64,000 nucleotides of DNA, taken from assembly GCA_963682175.1 (NCBI GenBank), contig OY821786.1:26372501-26436500 (forward strand), given 5' to 3'. A program made the position numbers and the translations under genes. The DNA is from Triglochin maritima. Taxonomy: Eukaryota > Streptophyta > Magnoliopsida > Alismatales > Juncaginaceae. The notes below the pieces were generated by a model. It searched no databases, had not been told where the DNA came from, and was given only the letters and a program-made list of their open reading frames with translations. This document shows positions 54,201 to 64,000 of this stretch, piece by piece (positions within the stretch are counted from its first letter, which is position 1; each line of letters begins with the position of its first letter).

Positions 54201-56660
54201 TCGGTGCGAAGATCGAATTCTTGCAACAATAAGATCAATCTCAAGAGTCGAGATTTTGCCTCTTTCTTTGCCATGAGGTGCTTGATGGTTTTGTGATCAG
54301 AATAGATCATCATGTGGGTGCCAATCAAGTACGACCGAATTTCTCCAAAGCAAATCTGATCGCTAAGAATTCTTTCTCGGGACAGTGTAGTTCAATTGGG
54401 CATCATTGAGTGTTCTACTAGCATAGTAGATCACATGAGGCAATTCGATTGACATCATATCATGCATATATTTGTTTCTTATATCCTTTATTTTTAGCGT
54501 AAGCAATGCTACGTAATGAGTTTTATGTTTATGTTTTCGGAATAAACATGTTTGAGAAGAAGAGACTAAAAAGGAGTTGAAAGAAAGAAAAAGGACTAAG
54601 TTGCAACACTAACGGACTGATGTGCAACAGAGAAGGACCCTGATGAAAAAACCAAAAGGACTAACGAGGATATCAAGAAGCTCCACACCATTTTGAGGAG
54701 TATTTTGGCAATTAGATCCGGGCCCAAACATCAACAACCAAATCGGGTTCATCATACATCAAGAAATCAAGCCAGCAACGAACCACCAAAATCCAGACTC
54801 AAGCAAAGCTATCTGGACCTCCAATTGGCAGTCCAAATTTGTCCAAAAGTTTCATGGTTTAGTCGGGTCATCTATTGTGTTGTATTTAGTCCATTTATGG
54901 TATGCGTTTTAGTCCCATACCAGAGGATTGTCTCTGGTTACCTTTTTTCATGCCTATAAATAGAACTATTCCTTCGGCTTTGTATTTAACCATTGCTTGG
55001 TGGCATTCTCTCTACTTGGAGTAAAGCCTTGAAGTAAAACTCAAGTGGAGAAGAATGCTACTTGTAATGTGACTCGTTTAATAAAATAATTTTTCATAGT
55101 TTTGTTCTCATGTTGTCTCTTTTTCTTGCATGCTTAGCTTAGTCTGGTTTCTTTAATCGTAGTCAAAATTAGTTAGAATGTCTCATTTTCTTTATATGAA
55201 TGATTCCTGAATGTGTAGTGAGTAGATCCATCCCCTTTGGGGGCGGAGATGATGTACATGTATGTTGTGAAGTTGGGATGTTTGATGAATTTTTGAGTGT
55301 GTAGACTTGCATGTTTGTATGTTCATTGGGGGTATTTTAATCATCCACATGTTAGGGGATTTTGATGGGTTTTGCCATAAGATTTAGACACTTCCCATGC
55401 TTAGTTTCCTCATGTTTATTGACTGAAATTTACTATTGAATATGCTACATGTTAGTTGTGTGTCTGTATTTGTCGTTGCTTGCTTGATTGAAGAAACTTT
55501 GTTTTGATGGGTTTTGCCAAACGATTTAGACACCTCCCATGCTTAGCTTTGTTCTTCACATGAGTTTATGAGTTGTTATGAGTGTTGCCATATCTTTAGA
55601 TACTTCTCATGCTGAGGCTAATCTTATGATAATCAAGTAGTAATTGGCGATACATTGTGTGAATGGATTGATAGGTTTTGCCACATCTTTAGACACTTCC
55701 TATGCATGACAATACGCACACGACACATACATATACATCCATACATGCGTCATTCATCACTAATTTCACTTCATATGTGCACACACTCCACCTCTTAGGG
55801 GTTTCTCTTCTTGATTTCCAATCTTTCGTTGCTTTCTTTTGCAATTCTTACTTACTAGTTTAGTGTAGTTTAGCTTAGCATAATCACATCTTTTCTCCCT
55901 TTATTCGCCACTTGATTTCTAACAAACCAGAGGCTACTCACCTCCCCGTGGATCGACCCGTACTTGCCACCGCTTCATCACGATCGTGCACTTGCGGTAA
56001 TTAATAAAACGTTTAAACACGATTTGTCCAATCATTGCCCAAGCACTGCTGCCACAGCAAAGTCAGATTATCACCCATCAACTCGAATGGTTCAGTCCAC
56101 ACCGGTGCCTTAATTATGGGAGTTGAAGTCAGCTTTCCTTAAAGGTCAAGAGAAGACCAATGTTCCTAACAATAGCATCCTTAGCCAAAAAGGCGGTGAG
56201 AGGTCGAGTAATTTTACTAAAATCCTGAATGAATCGCCGATAGAAACATTGTCGGCACATTACATAACCCAAAGGCCATGCGACGGTAGGCAAACATGCC
56301 AAAGGGACATGTAAATGTTTTTTTCTCTTGATCCTCGGGGGCAATGAGAATTCGGTTGTAGCAGGAATTATGCATAAAGAAAACAATAATACTCATGTAT
56401 GGTCAACCTTTCCAACATCTAATCAATGAATGGAACGGGAAATGATCTTTCCATGTTTCTGCATTGAGCTTGCAATATTCAATGCACACTCGCCAGCCAG
56501 TTTGCAGGCCTGTTGGTATAGGCTCATTATGCTCATTCTCAACAACCATCAAGCCTGACTTCTTGGGAACCACATGGACTGGACTCACCCACAAACTCTC
56601 AGAAATAGAATATATTTTACCACGATCCAACCACTTAAGAACCTCCTTTTGGACAGCTAA
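54201..56660 (-). pseudogene. Unit 4 RT-RNase H, interrupted by a solo LTR and an internal deletion
   Basis: The RNase H end is at 54211-54445 and resumes at 56020 after a solo LTR. About 325 bp of RT, including the FMDD active site, is missing at about 56248, where RFIQDFSKI is joined almost directly to the FGLCN region. The N-terminal part (56660-56403) reads QKEVLKWLDRGKIYSISESL and GWRVCIEYCKLNAETWKDHF. Confidence 0.7.
54446..56019 (+). repeat. Solo Athila-like LTR, TSD caatt/cgatt
   Basis: Starts CGATTGACATC (TG decayed to CG) and ends TTTAAACA, 1574 bp. Flanks caatt (54441-54445) and cgatt (56020-56024) differ by one transition. Joined across, they restore the pol sequence seen in units 1, 3 and 5 (gaggcaatttgtccaatc). 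The promoter pair is AGTCCCATACCA (54911-54922) and TATAAATA (54955-54962), 32 bp apart. The hairpin ccatcccctttgggggcgg is at about 55228-55246. Confidence 0.85.
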
Positions 56661-57050
56661 AACAAGCACTAAATTGTCTGTGGTGCAATTTCCATTGGTG
56701 CAGTTACTTTCTACAATATATAACATGAAATGGGTTTTGGTAATAATTACCCACCAAAATATAAAAATAAATATCTGATTGTTGTAAAATAATATTTAAA
56801 GAAACATGTCCCGCAAAATGTGGAGGTTGTTTGATTGGGTGAGGAATTATTGGAAATGTCAGGTTGACTTATAAGTTCGAAGAAGTTGACTACTTGGTGA
56901 GTTAAATAAAACTGTTCTCGTAAACTATGCAAATGGGATTGACAAGTTTGGGATTGTTTAATTGCAAATAAGGTGGTTACCTCGATCAAATGTACGTATT
57001 TATATTTGTTTTGTTAAAATTACGTTAAGAAAAAAATTTAAAAAAAAGTC

Positions 57051-58250
57051 GGGGCCAAAATCGAATTCTTGCAACAACAAGATCCATCTCAAGAGTCGAG
57101 ATTTTGCCTCTTTCTTCGCCATGAGGTGCTTGATGATTGTGTGATAAGAATAGATAATCACGTGGGAGCCAATCAAGTACAACAAGAATATCTCCAAAGC
57201 AAATATGATTGCTAAGTATTGTTTCTCGGCACAGTGTAGTTCAATTGGGCATTATTGAGTGTTCTACTAGCATAGTAGATCACATGACGCAATTTGTCCA
57301 ATCGTTGTCAAAGCACTGCTCCCACAGCGAAGTTAGATGCATCACACATCAACTCGAATGGCTCAATCCACACCGGTGCCTTAATTATTGGAGCTGAAGT
57401 CAGCTCTTTCTTAAAGACCAAAAAAGCTTGGTGGTGTGAACTCAAAAATGGCATCCTTAGCCAAAAAGGTGGTGAGAGGTCGAGCAATTTTACTAGAATC
57501 CAGAATGAACCGCCGATAGAATCCAACATACCCTAAAAAGGCAAGGATATCCTTCACATTATGCGGTGGTGGGAGATTAACAATAAGACCTACTTTGGCG
57601 GGGTCGACCTCAATTCCCCTACTTGACACCACATGTCCAAGTACAATACCTTGCTTTACCATGAAGTGACATTTCTCCCAATTAAGAGCGATGTTCTTCT
57701 CACGGCAGCGTTTAAAGACAAGGCTCAAGTGATGAAGGTACTCATCGAAGGAAGTGCCAAATATGGAAAAGTCGTCCATGAAAATATCAAGGAAACACTC
57801 TACCATATCGAAGAAGATGCTTATCGTACACCTTTGAAACATTGTCGGCACATTACATAACCCAAAGGGCATGCGACGGCAAGCAAACATGCGAAGGGGA
57901 CATGTAAATGTTTTTTTCTCTTGAATCTCGGGGGCGATGGGAATTTAGTTGTAACCGAAGTATCCATAAAGAAAACAAAAATACTCATGTGTGGACAACC
58001 TTTCCAACATCTGATCAATGAATGCCAACGAGAAATGATCTTTCCACGTTGTCGCGTTGAGCTTGTGATAATCAACGCAAACTCGCCAGCCAGTTTGCAG
58101 GCGTGTTGGTTTAAGTTCATTATGCTCATTCTCAACAACCGTCATGCCTGACTTCTTGGTAACCACATGGATAGGACTCACTCACAAACTATCAGAAATT
58201 GGATATATAATACCATGATCCAACCACTTAAGAACCTCCTTTCGGATAGC
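57051..58250 (-). pseudogene. Unit 5 RT-RNase H (copy with native upstream context)
   Basis: RT enters from the genuine upstream sequence RRLNLGLKEAIRKEVLKWLD (about 58290-58230). It continues with TGWRVCVDYHKLNATTWKDH, frame breaks near 58000-57890, then FACRRMPFGLCNVPTMFQRC, VECFLDIFMDDFSIFGTSFD (FMDD intact) and VKQGIVLGHVVSSRGIEVDP. RNase H FELMCDASNFAVGAV follows and ends [16 protein letters not shown] at about 57061. After QEFD the sequence is the array linker rather than the usual continuation of RNase H. Confidence 0.75.
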
Positions 58251-59698
58251 TTCTTTCAGCCCAAGATTCAATCTTCGTTGTGGGTCCAAACAGGGCCTAG
58301 AATTCTCTTCCATGTGGATCTAATGTGGGACATTACCAAGGCTTATAACCTCGATGTCCTTTAAGGACCACTCAATAGAATGTTTGTTTTCAAACAGTAC
58401 TTCTTTGAGGGCAGCCTCTTGATTTTTTTGCAAGAACAAAAGCAATAATGAGATGCAAGGTCTCATTATCCCCTAAAAATATGTAATTATGGTTACCGGA
58501 AGCAATTTAAGCTCGACCGGAGGTGTGTCCTTGTTGGATTCAGAGTTAATTTCAATTGGCTTAAGGGCCACAGGGTATGAGGAGCAAGCACCCAGATGTG
58601 CCTCCTCATCCAGAAGTTCACAAGCGGATTCCTCAAAATCATCTTCAATCGCAACCATGTAATTAGGACCTCAATAATATGTCGATATGATTCAAACATG
58701 CCCAATGAAACAAGCTCCTCCGTGTCCAGAATGAATTTTGTTCTAAAAGCATCGTGGAAGAGCCCAGGTTGCTTACCAAGATTAAAGATGAAATTCATCG
58801 TAAGGTTTCCTTAAGACAACCTCATCAAGCCATTGTGACAATGGATCAAAGCATTAGATGTCACAAGAAATGGCACCCCAAGGATCACTGGAATTTGTCC
58901 TTGTGGGTTGGACACAGGTTCAGTATCCAAGATGTTGAAATCAACTGGGAATACGAACTCGCCCACTTTAATAAGGACATCCTCCACACTTCCTCATGGA
59001 ATCTTCACAGATTTTTCAGCTAACCGGAGGGTAGTCCTCGTTGTCTTAAGATCGCATATTCCATGGTTGACATAGACAGAGTAGGGCAGGAGGTTCAAAG
59101 ATTCTCCCCGATCCAATAGAGCTTGTGGAATTGCCACGTGACCGATCATGCCAGAAACAATTGGACAACCGGGGTCCTTGTATTTGACTTGCATGGGTTG
59201 TGTCAATATTGAAACCATATTGGCGGCCTGAAATCCCTTTTTGGATGTGTTCTCCTCTTACTCATACAAAGGTCCTTAAGGAACTTGGCAAAATGTGGCA
59301 TTTGTTGAAAACGTCCAACAATGAAATGTTCACCTTGACTTGCCTAAGTACCTCAATGATTTTATCCCAATGCTCATCGTGTTTTTTAGTCACCCTATGA
59401 GGGAATGGTACCTTGGGGACATAAATATAATGAGGAGGAGTCTCAAGAATGGGTTCCTTTCAAGACTCACGACCCTCCTTAGAAGAGTCACCAATAGGGT
59501 TGGATGCAGGCATTTTCACATTGTTGTCAACAACCCTTCCCGATCTCAAAGTATGGAAAATATTTGCATGTTGGGAAGGGTCATCTTCAATACTGTGCAC
59601 ATTTTGCGTAGCCTGAGCAGGTTGACCCCTGCGATTTACCACAGGTTGACTAGGCAACTAACATTTCTCACGTTCATGGAGCTGATGAGCCAACTAGC
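58251..59698 (-). pseudogene. Gag-protease linker, protease and protease-RT linker
   Basis: Minus strand from 59698: NRRGQPAQATQNVHSIEDDP and NIFHTLRSGRVVDNNVKMPA (59660-59500), the linker matching 4380 of the gag-pro element. The protease (59218-58994) reads VKYKDPGCPIVSGMIGHVAI, PQALLDRGESLNLLPYSVYV and LRLAEKSVKIP. The active site reads LLDRGES where LLDLGAS is usual. Protease end pieces (about 58910-58740) follow, then the acidic protease-RT linker FEESACELLDEEAHLGACSS with DTPPVELKLLP (58650-58490). Frames are broken throughout. Confidence 0.75.
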
Positions 59699-61746
59699 TG
59701 AAGGGAATGTGTTCTAAAAGTTTTACTTTTAAATGTCAATTATTATGAATTGAATGAGAAATTATTTTGTTCCTTGTTTATGTTATTCGTCTTTTAGAAG
59801 TGTTAAGGAAGAGGCTCTTGGTCCTTAACCGTAGAGCTCTAAAAGATATTGGTTTACATAAAACAAAAGATATTCACAATCATGGTAATTAACATGGAAC
59901 ATTAATTACCGAGTTAAGATTGTCGTGTTTGTCATAGATCATTGTAGCTCTACAAGTGAGTGACGACACGGGTATGCAAAAGAGGAAAATATTACTTTTG
60001 TATACTGAATAGACCTAATATGTAAAATATTATAGAAATGTGTTTCTGTGTCATTAATATTTTACTGTGTCTTTGGTCCTTTGATATGAGACTTATATCT
60101 AATCACTTAAGGAATACTTAATTAGATCAGTGTCTTGAACTATCGATCAGTGTAGTGTAAAGGCATTGGTTGGTTAAGTACAACTTTTGTTGGAGAAGAT
60201 AGTTAGTCAAAAGATTATCATTGCCCCTCTTAATTGAGTGATGATATTAGTGAGCCCCTTGATAAAGCAAAGTTATAATGTGCACAATGTGATTTGAGTT
60301 AAGTCACATATTTATAACTAGCATAAAGAGATCAAGAAATGAATACTAATACAAAGATGACACAATACTACTTTGTGTATATTCTTAATATCATGAGGCA
60401 AGGGACGGACACAAGTGGTGCACTCCATCACTAAGTGGATCGGGTTTTGGTTCGAGTGGAATTAAGACATCTAACTAATTGGGAGCTATAATGTGTAGCT
60501 AGATACCGCTTATAGCTTGTGATATTAAGCTCTTAATATCACTGCCAACTTAGTTTAGATCCTCCCATAGGTCACACCACAAAACTGGGAAACAAGAAAT
60601 GGGGATTTTGAGTTCATAGGATGTGTCGGGTTTCATGTAGAAAATATGACACATGGGGTGAACAAGCAAAATCAAAATTATGTTGTGATTTATAACATAA
60701 TTAGAATCTAAATTAAATTCATATGTGATGTAAATATTATGGGGTGTAATGATTGATCATTACATAGGATAATATGTTACATAAGTTGTGAATTTACTAC
60801 TAATCCCGAAATGTCAAATTTTGTAAGGGTTAAACCGAAATTTGACAAGTCTGCAGTACAGTGCACAAACGGTCAACCGCTAAACAGTAAACGGTCGACC
60901 GGATGTGGGACGGTCGACCGCAATATTGCACGGTCGACCGGATGTGTGTACATCGTAACAGGGATTTCGTCTGTTCGTTTTGGGTCGACCGAATTTTTTC
61001 GGTCGGTCGACCGAACATTGTGATGAAATATTTTAATGTTGCAACGGTCGACCGAGTGTCTAAACGGTCGACCGGACCTCGCAGACGGTCGACCGGTCAG
61101 ATGGTTTTATGCAGAATTAATTTAAGAATTAATTAGATCATGCATGGAATTGGTCCATAAGTGATTTAATTCGTGGCTAAGATTATTTATTAATAAATAA
61201 TGGATGGTTAGATGGAATTTTGCATGGAATCATGGGCAAGAGGTTGCACATGAATAGGTAATTTGGAGAGAACCTATGAATACAAGGTTATCTCATTACC
61301 TCCTTAATTAATTCATTATTTTTCTTATGCAAAATCTCTCTCCATAATTCTCCACGAAAATTCTTTAATTCTTAAGTTTAGTTTTAGTTCTTCAGAGGTC
61401 ATCTTCTAAAGGGAACTAAAGAGGGGTTAGTAATTAGATTCTAAACCCAATCGGAGATTGAGAGACTAGCTTCCCTCTCTCCGATCTTGTTTAGAGTTTG
61501 GTGAATACTCGGAGGCATCCGGCGCAGCGAGGAGCATCCCAACCGTCTCCGAATCTTCGAGAAGTTTTAGAGAACTTCTAGGTATGAATTTCGGAGCTTC
61601 TTCATGTTTGTTTTAATAGAATTTTTGAAACTAGTTTGTTAAAACAAACCGATGCATGCAATAAATTCTAGAAAATTGAAAATTGATCCTTATTATACAT
61701 GAAAATTCGAAAAATATATATGTAAAATTAAACATGAAATCCAACA
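59699..61746 (+). repeat. 2 kb solo LTR, family B (copia-like), TSD ctagc/ctggc
   Basis: Starts TGAAGGGAATGTG and ends ATCCAACA, 2048 bp. Target copies ctagc (59694-59698) and ctggc (61747-61751) differ by one transition. Removing it rejoins the linker sequence seen at 4495-4515 (gagccaact/gactaacttgc). It has nine or so CGGTCGACCG words at 60868-61100. No internal sequence remains. Lineage within Ty1/copia is not certain. Confidence 0.85.
60868..61100 (+). repeat. Cluster of CGGTCGACCG palindromes in an LTR
   Basis: About nine full or near-full copies of the 10 bp palindrome CGGTCGACCG within 230 bp, spaced 15-40 bp. Similar clusters occur at 15428-15625 (same LTR family) and at 20436-20960 and 38345-38625 (a different LTR family). 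Confidence 0.75.
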
Positions 61747-62870
61747 CTGGCTAACTTGCACTTCCAATGTTTTGAACAAACTTTGCATGCTCTGCATGAA
61801 CGCTTGAAGGGTTTGATCAATAGAGGGGTCATTTTGGTCAACCCGCTAGGGTAGTGGAGTTTTGTTACAATAACCTGATGATGAGGCCTAAGGAGGTTAG
61901 TGATTATGGTGTTGAGACCTTTGATGTGGGGGTTGGTAGGTCGCTGATGGGCATGGAGTGTTATAAGGTGGAGGTTGAGATTGAGCGTGCGAGCTCTGAC
62001 TATGACCCCCACTTGGCCCCCAAGAGAAGTTAGGGTGGTTTTGCCATCCTGACTTGTAGGGGTGACTGTACGGGTCGTTACGGCACCTCTATTGATACAT
62101 CCCATTTGCATGCTCCATAACCCTTTTAGCGTAAGCACATTCCAAGTCATTATGTCCCGTAAGTCCACACCTACTACACAAGGGAGTAGAGACCTTAGCT
62201 ACGGGAGCTTGGTCCAACTCTAAACTCTCAATCCTACGCATGAGAGCAGCCATTTTCGCCTCAGACGGGGTAGTTGACTCAACTTGATATGATCCAGCTC
62301 AACCAGAAGACCTGGTTGCTGGTGGCTCTCTCATGGTGTCCTACTCAAAGGTACATTCAACCATTAATTCAAAAGTGTCCCATGCCTCATTGATCGGTTT
62401 CATTTGGAAATCACCCTGACACATCGACTCCAACAATGTGTGGGTGTTGTAGTTTAGGCCCTGATAAACAATCTGGCACAACTGCCATAGGTCAAGTCCA
62501 TTATGAGGGCACTGTTGGAGAAGGTCTTTGAACCTCTCAAAGAAAGCATGAAAAGATTCGGTCTCAGTCTAATATATATTTGATGTTTCTTGTGGCGTAT
62601 CTGTTGAGTTTTCCTTTATGGGAATAATCTCTTCAGAAAGACGGTCACAAATTCATCCCAAGACCGAATATAGCTCGTCAGGAGGCTGTACATCCATTTC
62701 TTCGCGTTATCCTTCAACGCGAAAGAAATCATCCTGAACCAGACCGAATCCTCATCAAGTTGTTGAAGCTGGAACTTTGAGCATACCTCCTCGCATTCAC
62801 TTATAAAGATATACGGATCCTCCTTATCGACAGTGAAGGTAGGAACCATGCTCTATATTGAGGTTTCAAT
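61747..62870 (-). pseudogene. Gag of the right-hand Athila-like element
   Basis: The capsid segment (62849-62616) reads VPTFTVDKEDPYIFISECEE, VCSKFQLQQLDEDSVWFRMI, SFALKDNAKKWMYSLL and SWDEFVTVFLKRLFP. The zinc-knuckle region (about 62230-62130) is CRLCGLTGHNDLEC-like, followed by YAKRVMEHANGMYQ, a stop, and SGWQNHPNFSWGPSGGHSQS. It is collinear with gag at 4688-5780 but lacks the 27 bp duplication. Frameshifts and stops make it inactive. Confidence 0.75.
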
Positions 62871-63965
62871 TCATAGTTTTTACCACGAGCAAGCGGAAGA
62901 ACAATGCAAGAAGGTTGCACGACCCGAACAGGATGTCCGCTCCCGCAGAGTCATCGGTCTATCCTGTCGAGCTAAAGGTGGTGGTGCACCAAGAACTCGA
63001 ACCTGATTGAATCCCTAGAATTAGCGTGGATAGTAGGTGTGGGTAGAAGCCTAATCTAGCAAACACGGCTCAAGCAACTTAAGGTCACTATAAGTCATTA
63101 CAGCTAGACGACACCTAACTACGAGGTCACACGGCCTCAACACGCCTCACCTCCCTACGACGAAGACCACAAAGCCCAGCAAGTGACCCAAGATCCAGAG
63201 ATCTAGTCTCTCCTACTATGGACAAAGTGGACAACGCCAATTACGCTTTGACGGTCCTGACCGGATCACTCTCCTAATGCGCTCGAGTCCTAAGGGTCAA
63301 TGTCTACTTGATTTCAGATTAAGGCTTTTGATTAGGAGTGATTTTTGGGGCAAAAGAAAGGGTGATGAAATCCCCCACCTGATCTTGTATGGGACAACCC
63401 CTCCTTAGTAGTGTTTTGAGTCTTAATTTTGCAATCAACTCTCCAAACAAATGCTCACCTCACTCTTGTTCCAATGCAAGCTCTAACTATTCATTAATGA
63501 GAGAACAGTTGCACATACCTCACGCCAGCAATCGACAACAAGAATGTAAGGAAAAGAAAAGACGAGTGCGTGCAAGGTCTACAAATGATGCATGACCTGG
63601 ATGGCAATCAGACTAATCTTTTGCTTTGGATTTTCAAGGCCAAGTTTATTAATTGGGGGCACTGATTGGTTTATTGATTAATCTGGGAGAAATCTATAAG
63701 TCCAAACATGAAAAATCGAACTCCCAGACAAGTACAGTATCATGACCAACAACCCAAAGAAAATTATGGGATAAAGGACCACACCAGGCCGCCAATTAGC
63801 TATCTTAGACCGCTACCGGGAGATCTCGGTAGTTTCAAATGCTCCAAAATTTGTCCTTTGACTTCCCTAGTGCACTTTGAACATCCTGAAATAAAACAAA
63901 ACTAAAAAGAAAAGAAAAGATCAAATCCACTCGAATCATCCAAACCAGAGTCTGGACAGAGCACC
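62871..63965 (-). other. 5' leader of the right-hand Athila-like element
   Basis: Non-coding, matching the leaders at 43861-44974 (inverted) and 5781-6612. It ends at 63965 within gtctggacagagcacc, which in the gag-only element lies just after the primer site. The primer site and 5' LTR that should follow are replaced by a plus-strand LTR start. Confidence 0.7.
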
Positions 63966-64000
63966 TGATTAATATCATATCACACATATATTCATGTCTT
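63966..64000 (+). repeat. Start of a plus-strand Athila-like LTR, cut by window end
   Basis: TGATTAATATCATATCACAC matches the start of the LTR at 28003 (TGATTAATATCATATCACGT). Only 35 bp is in the window. Confidence 0.7.

Larger units (their letters stand above)
41050..58250 (-). repeat. Tandem array of RT-RNase H modules (about five units, period 1.6 kb)
   Basis: Minus-strand Athila-like pol sequence from RKEVLKxLDHGI of RT to ILLLQEFD of RNase H recurs with the same roughly 400 bp linker each time. Unit 5 is 57051-58250, unit 4 54201-57050 (interrupted by a solo LTR), unit 3 52602-54200, unit 2 51002-52601 and unit 1 41050-42391 plus 50839-51001. Starts of units 2, 3 and 4 lie 1600 and 1599 bp apart. 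Only unit 5 has native upstream RT sequence (RRLNLGLKEAIRKEVLKWLD). Units 1-4 switch at RKEV to the linker. Confidence 0.8.

Overview
This window is plant nuclear DNA, almost certainly from a eudicot, and it is made almost entirely of nested, decayed transposable elements. I found no host gene that is clearly intact. The evidence is two L1-type LINEs, many Ty3/gypsy remnants (an Athila-like lineage with an FMDD-type reverse transcriptase and a tRNA-Asp primer site, plus a chromovirus), Ty1/copia-like solo LTRs, and two CACTA (En/Spm) transposons with TNP2, TNP1-like and Ulp1-like coding sequence. Frameshifts and stop codons are everywhere. The picture fits gene-poor, probably pericentromeric, heterochromatin. 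The species cannot be named from the sequence alone.

Layout. 1-2546: LINE inserted in the 3' UTR of a minus-strand Athila-like gag-protease element (2547-6612). 6613-9140: minus-strand chromovirus pol remnant. 9141-12130: Athila-like 3' UTR and LTR (plus). 12131-15093: second LINE carrying a truncated LTR. 15094-16814: copia-like LTR (minus). 16815-19914: mostly unassigned, with a TNP1-like pseudo-exon. 19915-22150: Myb/SANT-like pseudogene split by a solo LTR with a perfect target-site duplication. 22151-25615: CACTA-2. 25616-29485: 3' end of an Athila-like element with an env-position ORF, 3' UTR and LTR. 30844-36660: CACTA-1, with an Athila leader fragment lodged in its 5' region and an Ulp1-type protease whose catalytic residues are still encoded. 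36667-40969: LTR, CACTA TNP2 3' end, second LTR, then a gag/PBS/LTR of a minus-strand gypsy element.

41050-63965 is one large minus-strand Athila-like element (leader, gag, protease, RT-RNase H). Its RT-RNase H segment is present about five times in tandem at a period of about 1.6 kb, each copy separated by the same roughly 400 bp non-pol linker. This array was later hit by three LTR insertions: a split solo LTR (TSD ttgac) that itself received a complete gag-only retrotransposon (42428-49458, TR-GAG type), a solo LTR at 54446-56019, and a 2 kb solo LTR at 59699-61746.

The most notable observations are: (1) the nested LTR pair at 42387-50843 forms a 1.4 kb palindrome whose 31 bp centre has flipped; (2) the tandem RT-RNase H array looks like a nascent satellite; (3) the Athila-like LTR promoter carries the plant snRNA-gene upstream sequence element exactly 32 bp before a TATA box, which is the RNA polymerase II snRNA geometry; (4) a conserved pair of hairpins, with GNRA loops and a compensatory base change, lies just upstream of the 3' LTR.
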